From Paenibacillus kribbensis (GTDB lineage Bacteria; Bacillota; Bacilli; Paenibacillales; Paenibacillaceae), in contig NZ_CP020028.1 in assembly GCF_002240415.1 (NCBI RefSeq), positions 4,799,501-4,863,500 of the forward strand: DNA of 64,000 nucleotides, in the 5' to 3' direction. Below, one piece after another: positions 46,154-55,033 of the stretch. The translations under genes were made by a program, and so were the position numbers. A model generated the notes under the pieces. That model worked only from the letters and a program-made list of their open reading frames with translations. It did no database searches and was not told the DNA's origin. Every line of letters begins with the position of its first letter. Positions within the stretch are counted from its first letter, which is position 1.

Positions 46154-47824
46154 CTAAACCTCAATAATGATAGGTAAAATCATGGGTCTTCTCTTGGTCT
46201 GACTGTAAATAAACCCGCCTACATTATCCTTTAGCATTTGCTTGATCAGCCCCCACTGACTCATTTCGATTTCTGTCAACTCGTTCACTGTGGACATGAT
46301 CGTTTCGTGGATTTGCTTCATGAGATCTTCGGAATCCCTGACATATACAAATCCCCTTGAAATGACCTCTGGCGTTGCGAGCATTTGCTTCTCGCTTTTG
46401 CTCAAGGTCATCACAATAATCAGCATTCCATCTGAAGAAAGTTTTTTGCGGTCCCGCAGTACAATATTGCCTACGTCACCCGTCACCAGCCCATCAACCA
46501 GACTATTGCCGGCTGGTACCTTGGGGCCCAGGGATGCCCTTCCTTCTTCGATTTGAATGGTCTCACCATTACGAACGATGAATACATTCTCCATGGGAAT
46601 ACCCACCGACTCTGCTAGCTGACGATGCCGATACAGCATTCTGAATTCACCATGTATCGGGATCAAATACTGTGGTTTCATCAAAGTCATCATTAATTTC
46701 AGTTCTTCCTGGCTGCCATGACCGGATACGTGCATCCCAGTGGAGCTGCCTGATCCATAAATAACCTGGGCACCCAGCACATACAGGTTGTCAATCACCT
46801 GGGAAAGATTTCGCTCATTCCCGGGTATCGCTCCCGCGGCAATAATGACAGTATCACCGGGCAAAACTTCGATTTTGGGATGCAGGGAATTGGCTAAACG
46901 GGACAATGCGGCCATAGGCTCACCCTGACTTCCTGTACATAAAACTGCGATTTCTTCTGCTGGAAACCGCTCTGTTTCTCCCGGCTCAATTAATAAGTCC
47001 TCTGGCATGTGCAAGAAGCCCAGTTCCTTGGCCACCGATACCACATTAATCATGCTTCGTCCGAGCAAAACCAGTTTGCGCCCTGTTTCCACAGCCGCGT
47101 CAATGACTTGCTGGACACGGTTCACATTGGAAGCGAATGTGGAGATAAATACCTGCTGCTTGGCTCTGGCGAATGCATCCAGAATATGCCCGCCAACCAA
47201 ACGTTCTGAAGGTGTAAATCCCGGCCTTTCTGCATTTGTGCTTTCAGAGAGAAGCACTTTCACCCCTTTTTTTCCAATTTCGGCCATTCGATGAAGATCC
47301 GGAAAGGGTCCGCTTACGGGAGACATATCGAATTTGAAATCGCCGGTATGGACCACATTTCCTTCCGGTGTCTGAAAAAAGACGCCCAGGCAATCCGGGA
47401 TGCTGTGAACGGTGGTGAAAAAGGATGTCTGGATCGTGCCTATATCGATGGTTGAATCCGCATTTATAAGATGAAGCTCAGCATCACGTAAAAGACCGTG
47501 CTCTTTTAGCTTAATCTTTAACAATTCTATGGTGAGCTTTGTCCCAAATACGGGAATATTGATTTGCTTCAGCAAATAAGGAATGCCCCCGATGTGATCC
47601 TCATGCCCATGAGTCACGATGAGCGCTCTGACTTTGTCCTGATTTTCCAGCAAATAGGTGACATCCGGCACAATGAGGTCAATACCAGGCAAATTTTCGT
47701 CAGGAAACTTGGAGCCACAATCGATAACGACAATATCCTGATCGTATTGGATGAAGTACATGTTTTTCCCGATTTCATTCACGCCGCCTAGAGCAGCAAT
47801 GAGTAATCTGTTATCAGCAAGCAT
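46154..47824 (-). CDS. Ribonuclease J
   Basis: 556-residue beta-lactamase/beta-CASP RNase of full length for RNase J1 or J2, which has 5'-exo and endonuclease activity in mRNA turnover. VTHGHEDHIGGIPYL (zinc), HTGDFKFD, STFASNVNRVQQ and the C-terminal HVSGHGSQEELKLM are present. HxHxDH is intact, which suggests an active enzyme. TAAGGAGG lies before the ATG. It is monocistronic. Assignment to J1 or J2 was not attempted. Confidence 0.95.
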   Translation of the reverse strand: MLADNRLLIAALGGVNEIGKNMYFIQYDQDIVVIDCGSKFPDENLPGIDLIVPDVTYLLENQDKVRALIVTHGHEDHIGGIPYLLKQINIPVFGTKLTIELLKIKLKEHGLLRDAELHLINADSTIDIGTIQTSFFTTVHSIPDCLGVFFQTPEGNVVHTGDFKFDMSPVSGPFPDLHRMAEIGKKGVKVLLSESTNAERPGFTPSERLVGGHILDAFARAKQQVFISTFASNVNRVQQVIDAAVETGRKLVLLGRSMINVVSVAKELGFLHMPEDLLIEPGETERFPAEEIAVLCTGSQGEPMAALSRLANSLHPKIEVLPGDTVIIAAGAIPGNERNLSQVIDNLYVLGAQVIYGSGSSTGMHVSGHGSQEELKLMMTLMKPQYLIPIHGEFRMLYRHRQLAESVGIPMENVFIVRNGETIQIEEGRASLGPKVPAGNSLVDGLVTGDVGNIVLRDRKKLSSDGMLIIVMTLSKSEKQMLATPEVISRGFVYVRDSEDLMKQIHETIMSTVNELTEIEMSQWGLIKQMLKDNVGGFIYSQTKRRPMILPIIIEV

Positions 47825-47948
47825 CAGGTTTATTTCCTCCTTAGGAAAATGCTATCCATATTATTCATTTTCCACGTAAACTTATGCACTATACATGGGA
47901 AAGAAGTGAGCATCCTTCCTAAATAAAAGGACAGTTCTGGCCATACAC

Positions 47949-47987
47949 AAAAAAAAAGGAACCCCTGTCCTTAAAAGACAAAGGCTC
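47949..47987 (-). terminator. Terminator after the 144-aa gene
   Basis: On the minus strand GAGCCTTTGTC pairs with GACAGGGGTTC (with G-U pairs), followed by nine T bases. It separates the unknown gene from RNase J. Confidence 0.7.
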
Positions 47988-48065
47988 TCACTTGGTTTAT
48001 GAAATATCCACCGCTGCCCAAATAGCAGCAACCAGCCACAGGATCGGGAATAGTTTGGTCAAAAG

Positions 48066-48500
48066 CTAAATATGGATGCTGCCTGAAAAACCGTCCACAT
48101 CGTCCTCTGGTTGTTGATCTGAGCTGACGTTGTGCTCCTCTGTTGTGTTGGTGTACGTTTGAGAAGAGCCGTTTTTATACGCTTCGCTCCAATCTTCATT
48201 GATAATATGCGCCGGGATAATCCAATCCTCCGGGCTATAGCCCGGGTTTTGTACACCTACATTTCCTTGCAAACCGGGGAATGCATCCGGTCTAGAGAAA
48301 AGAGTCCCTACCTCAATCATACTTCCTTCATAAGCTTGGCAAATCTCCAGTGCAGACAGCACATCCTGGTTCTCAACATGAACACTGAGACCCGTGTCAC
48401 CGTTTGTGCTGGCAGCGTATCCGATTTCCTTTAATGTTTCACAAGCCTCTTCAGCCTGCTGCGGATCACGAAATTGAAAACGGAAAGAACCCGTATCCAT
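48066..48500 (-). CDS. Hypothetical protein (144 aa)
   Basis: The start at 48500 follows AGGAGATG. The N-terminal 60 residues form a compact alpha-beta unit (FRFQFRDPQQAEEACETL; GLSVHVENQDVLSALEIC). The C-terminal half is low in structure, acidic and rich in Asn, Ser and Thr (QTYTNTTEEHN). There is no signal peptide or membrane helix. I do not recognise it. It has its own terminator. Confidence 0.7.
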   Translation of the reverse strand: MDTGSFRFQFRDPQQAEEACETLKEIGYAASTNGDTGLSVHVENQDVLSALEICQAYEGSMIEVGTLFSRPDAFPGLQGNVGVQNPGYSPEDWIIPAHIINEDWSEAYKNGSSQTYTNTTEEHNVSSDQQPEDDVDGFSGSIHI

Positions 48501-48786
48501 GTGCCTCATCTCCTCTGAATAACTTATTTTGTTATTTGGGATTTATATCGCTAGGTTAATTTTTAATATAACCATCCGGAACGGGTTTCTTACATTCAAA
48601 ACCTTTATTTTTCAAAAATTTACTTTAAAGCTTTGAAATTAAATAGTTAAAAACACAGCTACTGTGACAAATCGCATGTTTTCCCTACGTAAATCCCTTT
48701 ATGCTAGTAATAAGGGTATGGTTGCCCGGTCATCCGAACCGAGCGGTCAAAGGATGCCCAAATCCATACATAAAGGCGGAATGAAG

Positions 48787-49251
48787 ATGATAGATTACCG
48801 AACATTGGTGACACAGCAATCCATGCATTTGTATAGCGTGTTTGCCAAGTCATTCAAAAGTGTAAACGAGCATGCGGTTGCTGGCATCAAAACGGTGGGC
48901 TTCAACCCAACGGCCTTCGCCGTGATGGAAGTCCTATATCACAAGGGAGCACAGCCAATCCAGCAGATCGGAGCCAAGCTGCTACTGCAAAGCGGAAATG
49001 TCACTTATGTTATCGACAAGTTGGAGAACCGCGGTTATTTGCACCGTCACCCGTGCGATCAGGATCGTCGGATTATATATGCAGAATTGACGGATGAGGG
49101 ACAACGCCTCATGGACGAAATTTACCCTGACTATACACGTCAGATTGAACGTGCCTTTAGCGGCATCAGCGAAACTGAAAGAGATCAGTTGATCGGTTTG
49201 CTTAAAAAATTAGGGCGTAGCGCCGATAACCTGTCACCCTATCACAAGTAG
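48787..49251 (+). CDS. MarR family transcriptional regulator
   Basis: 154-residue winged-helix regulator (IQQIGAKLLLQSGNVTYVID recognition helix, DQDRRIIYAELTDEGQ wing). Of two close ATG codons the second (48787) has the better spacing from AAGGCGG. MarR proteins of the OhrR and MhqR type sense oxidants; no lone Cys near the N-terminus is seen to argue for OhrR. It is convergent with levB. Target unknown. Confidence 0.88.
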   Translation: MIDYRTLVTQQSMHLYSVFAKSFKSVNEHAVAGIKTVGFNPTAFAVMEVLYHKGAQPIQQIGAKLLLQSGNVTYVIDKLENRGYLHRHPCDQDRRIIYAELTDEGQRLMDEIYPDYTRQIERAFSGISETERDQLIGLLKKLGRSADNLSPYHK

Positions 49252-49301
49252 ACTTCCCAGATTGACTCATTAACTAACAGTAAGTGTCATTTTTCACAAA
49301 G

Positions 49302-49335
49302 ATCCGCCCCACATGTTAAGTGGGGCGGGCTTTTT
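49302..49335. terminator. Terminator between marR and levB
   Basis: CCGCCCCAC / GTGGGGCGG stem followed by TTTTT on the plus strand. Confidence 0.85.
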
Positions 49336-49375
49336 ATCTATGGCGATGAACAGCAGTTCCAGACGCATATATCGC

Positions 49376-50932
49376 TCACTTAACGATAAAATTGCTGATG
49401 ACCACATTTTTAAAAATAGCTGTGCCGCCAGTGGTAAAAAGGGTAATTCCCTGATCATCCAAACGCGGGAAGATTAAACTGGAGTGCACCACCGCTCCAT
49501 CATCTACGAATACTTCGATACTGGTTTTATCAACTAGGATTTTCAGATGAACGTTTCTCTGGTTTACATCAAAGGGCGCTTTGCTCTCTATATAGGCTCT
49601 ACTCTGATCCGGTTGTCCGGTATACGCTCTGTTGACGTAAGAGTATTGGCCTTCCAAAGAAACGCCGACATCTGCATGACGTTTGCCATCCTTGGATTCT
49701 CGTAGTCTCAAGCCCACATTTTCGATCGTTGACCATGAAATATCCGCCTCTAGCTGATAAGCTTCTGCCTTTACCGGAAGCGTGTGCGTACCATTAACCT
49801 TGATCTGTTCAAATGACTCCATTGAAGTAGGTAATTGATTCAAAGCTTCAACTGGTTGTGAAACCAAGCGATACCCTAGCCCTTCTACATGCTTCAATTG
49901 AATTTGACGAACGACGGAGTCCATACCGTTAAAGCCTTCTTTTAGAGTAGGCGTGTTGTTGGCATAATCCCAATTGTTCATCCAAGCCAGCGCATAGCGG
50001 TGACTATATTTATCGCTGCCTTTTCCCTCCTCGAACGTCACCGCCCCATACCAGTCAAAGCCATAATCCAGCCACTCAGGCTTACTATGGTCCGGAGAAA
50101 AATGGTTTCCATCGAAATTTCCAGTCCAGTAGGCATACGTGTTAGGTTCACCTGTTGATTTCCCGTTTGCGCTGGCGCCGAGAATCCATTTGTAGTTTCC
50201 ATCGTCCGCTCGCATTTGGTAGAGGTCGGGACACTCCACAAGCCCGATATTTTCGGTGCTAAAGCCGCTCATATAACGCCATTTCTTTAAGTTGTCAGAC
50301 TCATAAAAGCCAATTTTCGTACCTTCCGCCATAACCATGATCCATTTATCATTATGCATATCCCGTATGATTTTCGGGTCTCTGAAATCCTTCGTACCCG
50401 GATTCGCCATCACAGGAGTGTCACCATAAGAAGTAAATGTCTTGCCTTTGTCGATGCTATACCACAAAAATTGCTCTTGCTTCCCTCCATTTGAAGAAGG
50501 CTGCGTCACAATCGCTACCAGAGCGCCTTTTCCAAACCCGGCGCTATTGTTATCATCGATCACAACCGAGCCAGACCATGGATCGCCATTCGGATTGGTA
50601 TATTTGGGAATCGACACGCCCTCATCCTGCCAATGAACCAAATCGGTTGAGGTGACATGCCGCCATTCTGTACCATTTTTCTCAGGATAGTCTCGATTGT
50701 ATAAATAGTAATAATGGTATTGCCCATCCATATAAATGGGCCGCTGCGGGTCATTTTTCCACTTATCCGGAACGGTAAAATGATAGGCCGCCCGATAGGT
50801 CGGTGTTGGAGGTATTGGAGTTTTACTCGCATCCCGTTGATACATACTCCTACCCATAGCGATTAATATAGCAAAGCCTGCGATGACTACAATGGATCGT
50901 ATCCAAATGCTCTTGGAAGCTATTTTTTTCAT
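49376..50932 (-). CDS. levB: Endolevanase, GH32 (LevB-like)
   Basis: 518 residues with an N-terminal membrane anchor or uncleaved signal (IWIRSIVVIAGFAILIAMG), then a five-blade GH32 domain. The nucleophile is in the variant WKNDPQRP motif, the transition-state Asp in DFRDPKII and the acid-base Glu in LVECPDLYQM; a C-terminal beta-sandwich ends the protein. AAGGAGG lies before the ATG. It follows sacB on the same strand (105 bases), the order of the B. subtilis sacB-levB operon, in which LevB cuts levan to short oligosaccharides. A GTCCG palindrome at 50972-50984 lies between the genes. Confidence 0.92.
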   Translation of the reverse strand: MKKIASKSIWIRSIVVIAGFAILIAMGRSMYQRDASKTPIPPTPTYRAAYHFTVPDKWKNDPQRPIYMDGQYHYYYLYNRDYPEKNGTEWRHVTSTDLVHWQDEGVSIPKYTNPNGDPWSGSVVIDDNNSAGFGKGALVAIVTQPSSNGGKQEQFLWYSIDKGKTFTSYGDTPVMANPGTKDFRDPKIIRDMHNDKWIMVMAEGTKIGFYESDNLKKWRYMSGFSTENIGLVECPDLYQMRADDGNYKWILGASANGKSTGEPNTYAYWTGNFDGNHFSPDHSKPEWLDYGFDWYGAVTFEEGKGSDKYSHRYALAWMNNWDYANNTPTLKEGFNGMDSVVRQIQLKHVEGLGYRLVSQPVEALNQLPTSMESFEQIKVNGTHTLPVKAEAYQLEADISWSTIENVGLRLRESKDGKRHADVGVSLEGQYSYVNRAYTGQPDQSRAYIESKAPFDVNQRNVHLKILVDKTSIEVFVDDGAVVHSSLIFPRLDDQGITLFTTGGTAIFKNVVISNFIVK

Positions 50933-51037
50933 GATGACGATCCTCCTTGCCTCTCATTGCATCTTATGTACCGTCCGACGGACGACAGATCGATAAGCTA
51001 CCAAACTGCCGCCTTCGGACATACTGCATATATCTAC

Positions 51038-52537
51038 TTATTTCTTTCCATACTCATATGGAGGCTCTTCTTTGTCATTCGTTGGATCAATTGCGATTTG
51101 CCCTTGCTCCAGAATGCGGTTTTTCACAACAGAGGTTTTCGAGCCTTTAATATTCAGCAGAAAGCTTGGCGCAAAAGTAGATTTGTGATCCGGGAACAGC
51201 CCTCGATTGGTCATATAGCTGGTAACAACTACGTTATTGCCTTTGCCTTGCGGAATAGCAAAATGAGCGTACGTCCAGGTAATATCATCGCGATCCAGGT
51301 CCTGATGGAGAACGAGACCGGTTCCATTCAGCGGTTTGTAGGGCCCTGTCAAGGAAGTAGAAACATAACCCAGCATGTAAATATCATCGTCACCGATCGC
51401 ATCTACAGTCACCTTGGAGCCTCTCGTGCTCGTAAATAAGTACCACAAGCCATTCATTTTGAACACATTCGCCCGTTCGATCTCATCCGTGACCAAATTG
51501 GACGCAATCAGAGGCGGCATTACTTTTTTCAAGGTATAGTCATTATTCAATTCAACGATGCCGAGTGCGCCGTTCGCCAATTCAGCTCCCTTTTTCTTGG
51601 GACTTTGCAACAAGTTATGTAGTTCTTCCGTGAAGAATTTTTTATTGCCGCCATAATAAGCTGAGTTTTGAAGTGAATCCTCACCCTGGTAGCCTGTCTC
51701 CGTCCCTGTGTTCGCTTCAAATATGATATACTTGCGGCCTTGATCCTCAATATAGTGAGGGTCTCTAAGCGTATGGTTATCCATATCCACGCCGACGCTT
51801 TGCTGAACATTTTGATAGATTTTCCCATCTCCACCGTCATAAATCGGTTTAAGATCCTCGACGCCATCCACTTTAAGCGTTTCATCATCAGGTTGAGAGA
51901 GATTAATTTGAGCCGTAGTCAAGGTTTGCTTGCCGTATAATTGGTTACTTGGCTCAAAAGGCTGTCTGCTGGTATAAAACAAACGCACTTGTCCATCAGA
52001 GGTTAAGGTAGCCGAACCGGACCATTCTTCTGCCTGATTTTTTAGAATCGGATCGTTTGCAAGTAATTTGTCATTGTCTTTAAACACTCTTCCGGCATTT
52101 TTCCAGCCATTCAGAGAAGTATTACCCGCTTTTTGATAGAACAGATATATAAATGTATCCTCTGCTCTTTTAGGATCGCCTGCCAATCCAAAAACGATAT
52201 TATACCCCTTGTAATTGGCCACTGTACCATCGGCATTTTGTAACGGCCAACTGTCCCAGACATCCAGATCAATCAGCTTGCCTGAACCGTCGCGGCCTTT
52301 TGCCGAAGAAATATTCTTGATGGTCGATGCATCGAAGGACGGAACCTCAAATTTCTCTTTGCCTTGCTGTTTGAAAATATTCAACATGTCATGGCGTGTA
52401 ATTTGGGTAAATGCACTGTCAGTTTTAAGATCAGAATCATCCGTTTTTTCAGCAAAAGCCTGAATGCCCCCTCCCAATAGCAATGTGGTTGCTACAGTCA
52501 GTGTGGTCGCTTTTCTGAAAAATTTGTTGATTTTCAA
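51038..52537 (-). CDS. sacB: Levansucrase, GH68
   Basis: Secreted enzyme that transfers fructose from sucrose to build levan. A signal peptide (about 30 residues, ending IQAFA) is followed by GH68 motifs: nucleophile VWDSWPLQNADG, TLRDPHYIED and acid-base TDEIERANVF. Start choice: the ATG at 52546 touches its AAGGGAG site, whereas the TTG at 52537 lies nine bases away and gives an N-terminus that aligns with B. subtilis SacB, so I use TTG. Upstream is a leader with a hairpin and T-run. Length (about 499 residues) is slightly above the 473 of B. subtilis. Confidence 0.95.
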   Translation of the reverse strand: MKINKFFRKATTLTVATTLLLGGGIQAFAEKTDDSDLKTDSAFTQITRHDMLNIFKQQGKEKFEVPSFDASTIKNISSAKGRDGSGKLIDLDVWDSWPLQNADGTVANYKGYNIVFGLAGDPKRAEDTFIYLFYQKAGNTSLNGWKNAGRVFKDNDKLLANDPILKNQAEEWSGSATLTSDGQVRLFYTSRQPFEPSNQLYGKQTLTTAQINLSQPDDETLKVDGVEDLKPIYDGGDGKIYQNVQQSVGVDMDNHTLRDPHYIEDQGRKYIIFEANTGTETGYQGEDSLQNSAYYGGNKKFFTEELHNLLQSPKKKGAELANGALGIVELNNDYTLKKVMPPLIASNLVTDEIERANVFKMNGLWYLFTSTRGSKVTVDAIGDDDIYMLGYVSTSLTGPYKPLNGTGLVLHQDLDRDDITWTYAHFAIPQGKGNNVVVTSYMTNRGLFPDHKSTFAPSFLLNIKGSKTSVVKNRILEQGQIAIDPTNDKEEPPYEYGKK

Positions 52538-53053
52538 GTACTTCATCTCCCTTGTTCTCATTATTCGTTCTAATTCGAACCCAACTTTTTGGTTGGTAGG
52601 GCCATTTTAAATGGTATGACAAACGATTGGTATAGACTAAAAAGCCCCTTTATTTGAGGCTAAAAACAGGCTACTCCTTGAATTTCATCCTCATATTTTC
52701 CTAGTAAATTTCTGAAAATTCCGTTTTCTTTCATTCATATTACATTCAGAAAAAATTGTTACTTGCTTTTTTTGCACACTCATTTTTTCCAGCCTGTTTG
52801 CTTCATTTTCATCCAAAATCATTCAAAACAATTCATAAAAAGCTCTATTTGCAAACGAATTCAAAAAAATAGTCCTTTTGTACTCACAATCTGATTAAGA
52901 AATAAATTTTGTGTCACACTTTTTAAGTCTAATTTACCATTTAATCACTTATATATTTATTGAAATATTCCAATTATCACATAAAAAGGTGCGTACAAAC
53001 CTTAAAGGGTTTCATCATTCACAGTTCGATGGTTGAGCCGAACCGTTGAAGTT
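52538..53053. other. AT-rich sacB upstream region
   Basis: 516 AT-rich bases without a supportable gene. Besides the hairpin at 52638-52662, it holds a small CCAAC/GTTGG hairpin and a GTTCGAATTAGAAC palindrome close to the start. I did not find a SacY/LicT-type antiterminator (RAT) sequence. Confidence 0.5.
52638..52662 (-). terminator. Leader terminator/attenuator candidate upstream of sacB
   Basis: On the minus strand AGCCTC / GGGGCT closes a 7-base loop and is followed by TTTTT, about 100 bases before the start codon. The stem is short (six pairs, one G-U). It could be an attenuator controlled by an antiterminator or a processing signal. Confidence 0.4.
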
Positions 53054-53107
53054 GAAAAAGAGACAGCCCGTCCCCTTATTTAGGTGTTCCGGACTATCTC
53101 TTTTTTT
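53054..53107 (-). terminator. Terminator of the ABC exporter operon
   Basis: GAGATAGTCCG pairs fully on the minus strand with CGGGCTGTCTC (two G-U), flanked by long A and T runs. Confidence 0.8.
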
Positions 53108-53176
53108 GTATAAAGAATTCTCTGATATGCTATTAGTGGCTGCTATCCCTTTTTTTTAAATAGGGACTGTTATTTT

Positions 53177-55033
53177 TTAGGATGCTTGTTCAAACTGACT
53201 GTTGTATAGATCGGCATAGAAGCCGCCTTTGGCCAGCAATTCCTCATGGTTGCCCGTTTCGATAATGTTGCCGTCCTTCATGACCAGAATCAGATCGGCG
53301 TTCTTGATCGTCGAGAGGCGGTGGGCAATCACAAAGGAGGTTTTCCCTACAGTAAGCCGGTCCATCGCTTGTTGAATCAGCAATTCCGTACGCGTATCGA
53401 CCGAGCTTGTGGCCTCGTCCAGAATGAGCATGGGTGCATCTTCAATCATGGCTCTTGCAATGGTAATCAATTGCTTTTGACCGGCGGAGAGATTGGCTTT
53501 GTCGTCCAGCACCGTATCATAGCCCTGCGGCAGGGTTTTAATGAAGCTGTGCAGCCCCACCGCTCTACATGCGGCTTCCACCTGTTCATCGGTAACATGC
53601 TCTTTGGAAAAGACGATATTGTCACGGATCGTTCCTTCAAACAGCCAGGTATCCTGCAGCACCATACAGAATAATTCATGAATATTCGCACGTGTTAATT
53701 GGCTGATCGGGGTTCCGTCAATATAGATTTCCCCGCCGTTCAGCTCATAGAACCGCATGAGCAAATTCACGAGCGTCGTCTTACCGGAGCCTGTCGGACC
53801 CACAATGGCAATTTTCTGACCGGCTTCAGCTTTCATGGAGAAGTCTTTGATAATCATACGGTCTTCGTTATAACCGAAACGGACATGTTTGAATTCGACA
53901 TCCCCTTTGGCGTTGTCCAGCTTCTTGGTCTTGTCGCTCTCATCCGCCAATTCTTCTTCACCCAGAAATTCAAATACACGTTCACTGGCAGCAGCCGCCG
54001 ATTGCAGATTGGTTGCGGCCTGTGCCAACTGTGACAAGGGCTGTGTAAACAGACGAATATACACCATAAAGGCCACAATAGTTCCGATCGTTATCGCATG
54101 TTGGTTCACCAGCAAAGCGCCTACGACACAGACCGCGACATAACCGAAATTCCCGATGAACATCATAACTGGCATCATCAGGCCAGACATGAACTGGGAC
54201 TTCCATGCATTTGTATATAAACGGCCGTTAATGCCATGGAACACTTCCTTGGCTGCTTGTTCTCCGTTATATACCTTGACTACGTTATGACCAGCATAGG
54301 TTTCTTCGATATGACCGTTGATCTGGCCAAGCTCCGCTTGTTGTGCTACAAAATATTTCTGTGAATGCTTCATAATTACGGTCATCAGTGAAAAACCGAT
54401 CAGCGTAGCTAGAATCCCGGTAACGGTCATGATCCAGTTCGTATACAGCATCATAATCAATGCGCCCACGAAGGTTGCCAGCGCGCTGACAAGCGTGCCA
54501 AGACTGTTGTTTAACGTTTGTCCGATAGTATCGACATCGTTGGTCACACGGCTGAGCACATTACCATAGCTCGTAGTATCAAAATACTTTAGAGGCATAT
54601 GATTGATTTTTCGGGACATCTCTGTCCGCATTTTCTTTGTAAGACGCTGTGATACGGTTACCGTAATAAAACCTTGGAAATAATTAAAGATAAGACCAAA
54701 ACCATACAAAAGCACCAATACAAGAACAATCTTCTGGACAGCACTCACATCAATCCCTGTTACGATTCCTTCCTGGATCAGGTTGGCAATATCGCTGAGC
54801 TTACCCGGACCAATCACGTTGAAGGCGGAACCGACCAGGGCCAGCACCATAGAGAGAATAATCATGGGCACATAGGCCTTGCCGTAGGATAAGAGCTGGC
54901 TGATCGTCTTTTTAAAATTATTCGCTTTTTCACCAGCACCCATGCCTCCCGCAGGACCTCCACCCATGGGACCTTGCTGTTTCATCTTCATATGCTTGCT
55001 GTCGACGGTGTGTTCATTCTTATCCATGTACAA
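53177..55033 (-). CDS. ABC exporter half-transporter, catalytic subunit
   Basis: 618 residues: a Gly/Met-rich N-terminal tail (QGPMGGGPAGGMGAGEK), six membrane helices and a complete ATPase (IVGPTGSGKTTLVNLLMRFY, LSAGQKQLITIARAM, MLILDEATSSVDTRTE with the catalytic Glu). It overlaps the upstream half-transporter by 14 bases. As one subunit has an intact and the other a degenerate Walker B, the pair should form a heterodimeric multidrug-type exporter, like BmrCD or YfiBC. Substrate unknown. Confidence 0.93.
   Translation of the reverse strand: MYMDKNEHTVDSKHMKMKQQGPMGGGPAGGMGAGEKANNFKKTISQLLSYGKAYVPMIILSMVLALVGSAFNVIGPGKLSDIANLIQEGIVTGIDVSAVQKIVLVLVLLYGFGLIFNYFQGFITVTVSQRLTKKMRTEMSRKINHMPLKYFDTTSYGNVLSRVTNDVDTIGQTLNNSLGTLVSALATFVGALIMMLYTNWIMTVTGILATLIGFSLMTVIMKHSQKYFVAQQAELGQINGHIEETYAGHNVVKVYNGEQAAKEVFHGINGRLYTNAWKSQFMSGLMMPVMMFIGNFGYVAVCVVGALLVNQHAITIGTIVAFMVYIRLFTQPLSQLAQAATNLQSAAAASERVFEFLGEEELADESDKTKKLDNAKGDVEFKHVRFGYNEDRMIIKDFSMKAEAGQKIAIVGPTGSGKTTLVNLLMRFYELNGGEIYIDGTPISQLTRANIHELFCMVLQDTWLFEGTIRDNIVFSKEHVTDEQVEAACRAVGLHSFIKTLPQGYDTVLDDKANLSAGQKQLITIARAMIEDAPMLILDEATSSVDTRTELLIQQAMDRLTVGKTSFVIAHRLSTIKNADLILVMKDGNIIETGNHEELLAKGGFYADLYNSQFEQAS

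Noticed and set aside
52538..53053. SacY/SacT-type RAT antiterminator in the sacB leader
   Set aside because: I searched the leader by eye for the conserved RAT pattern and did not find it; only a short hairpin with a T-run is present.
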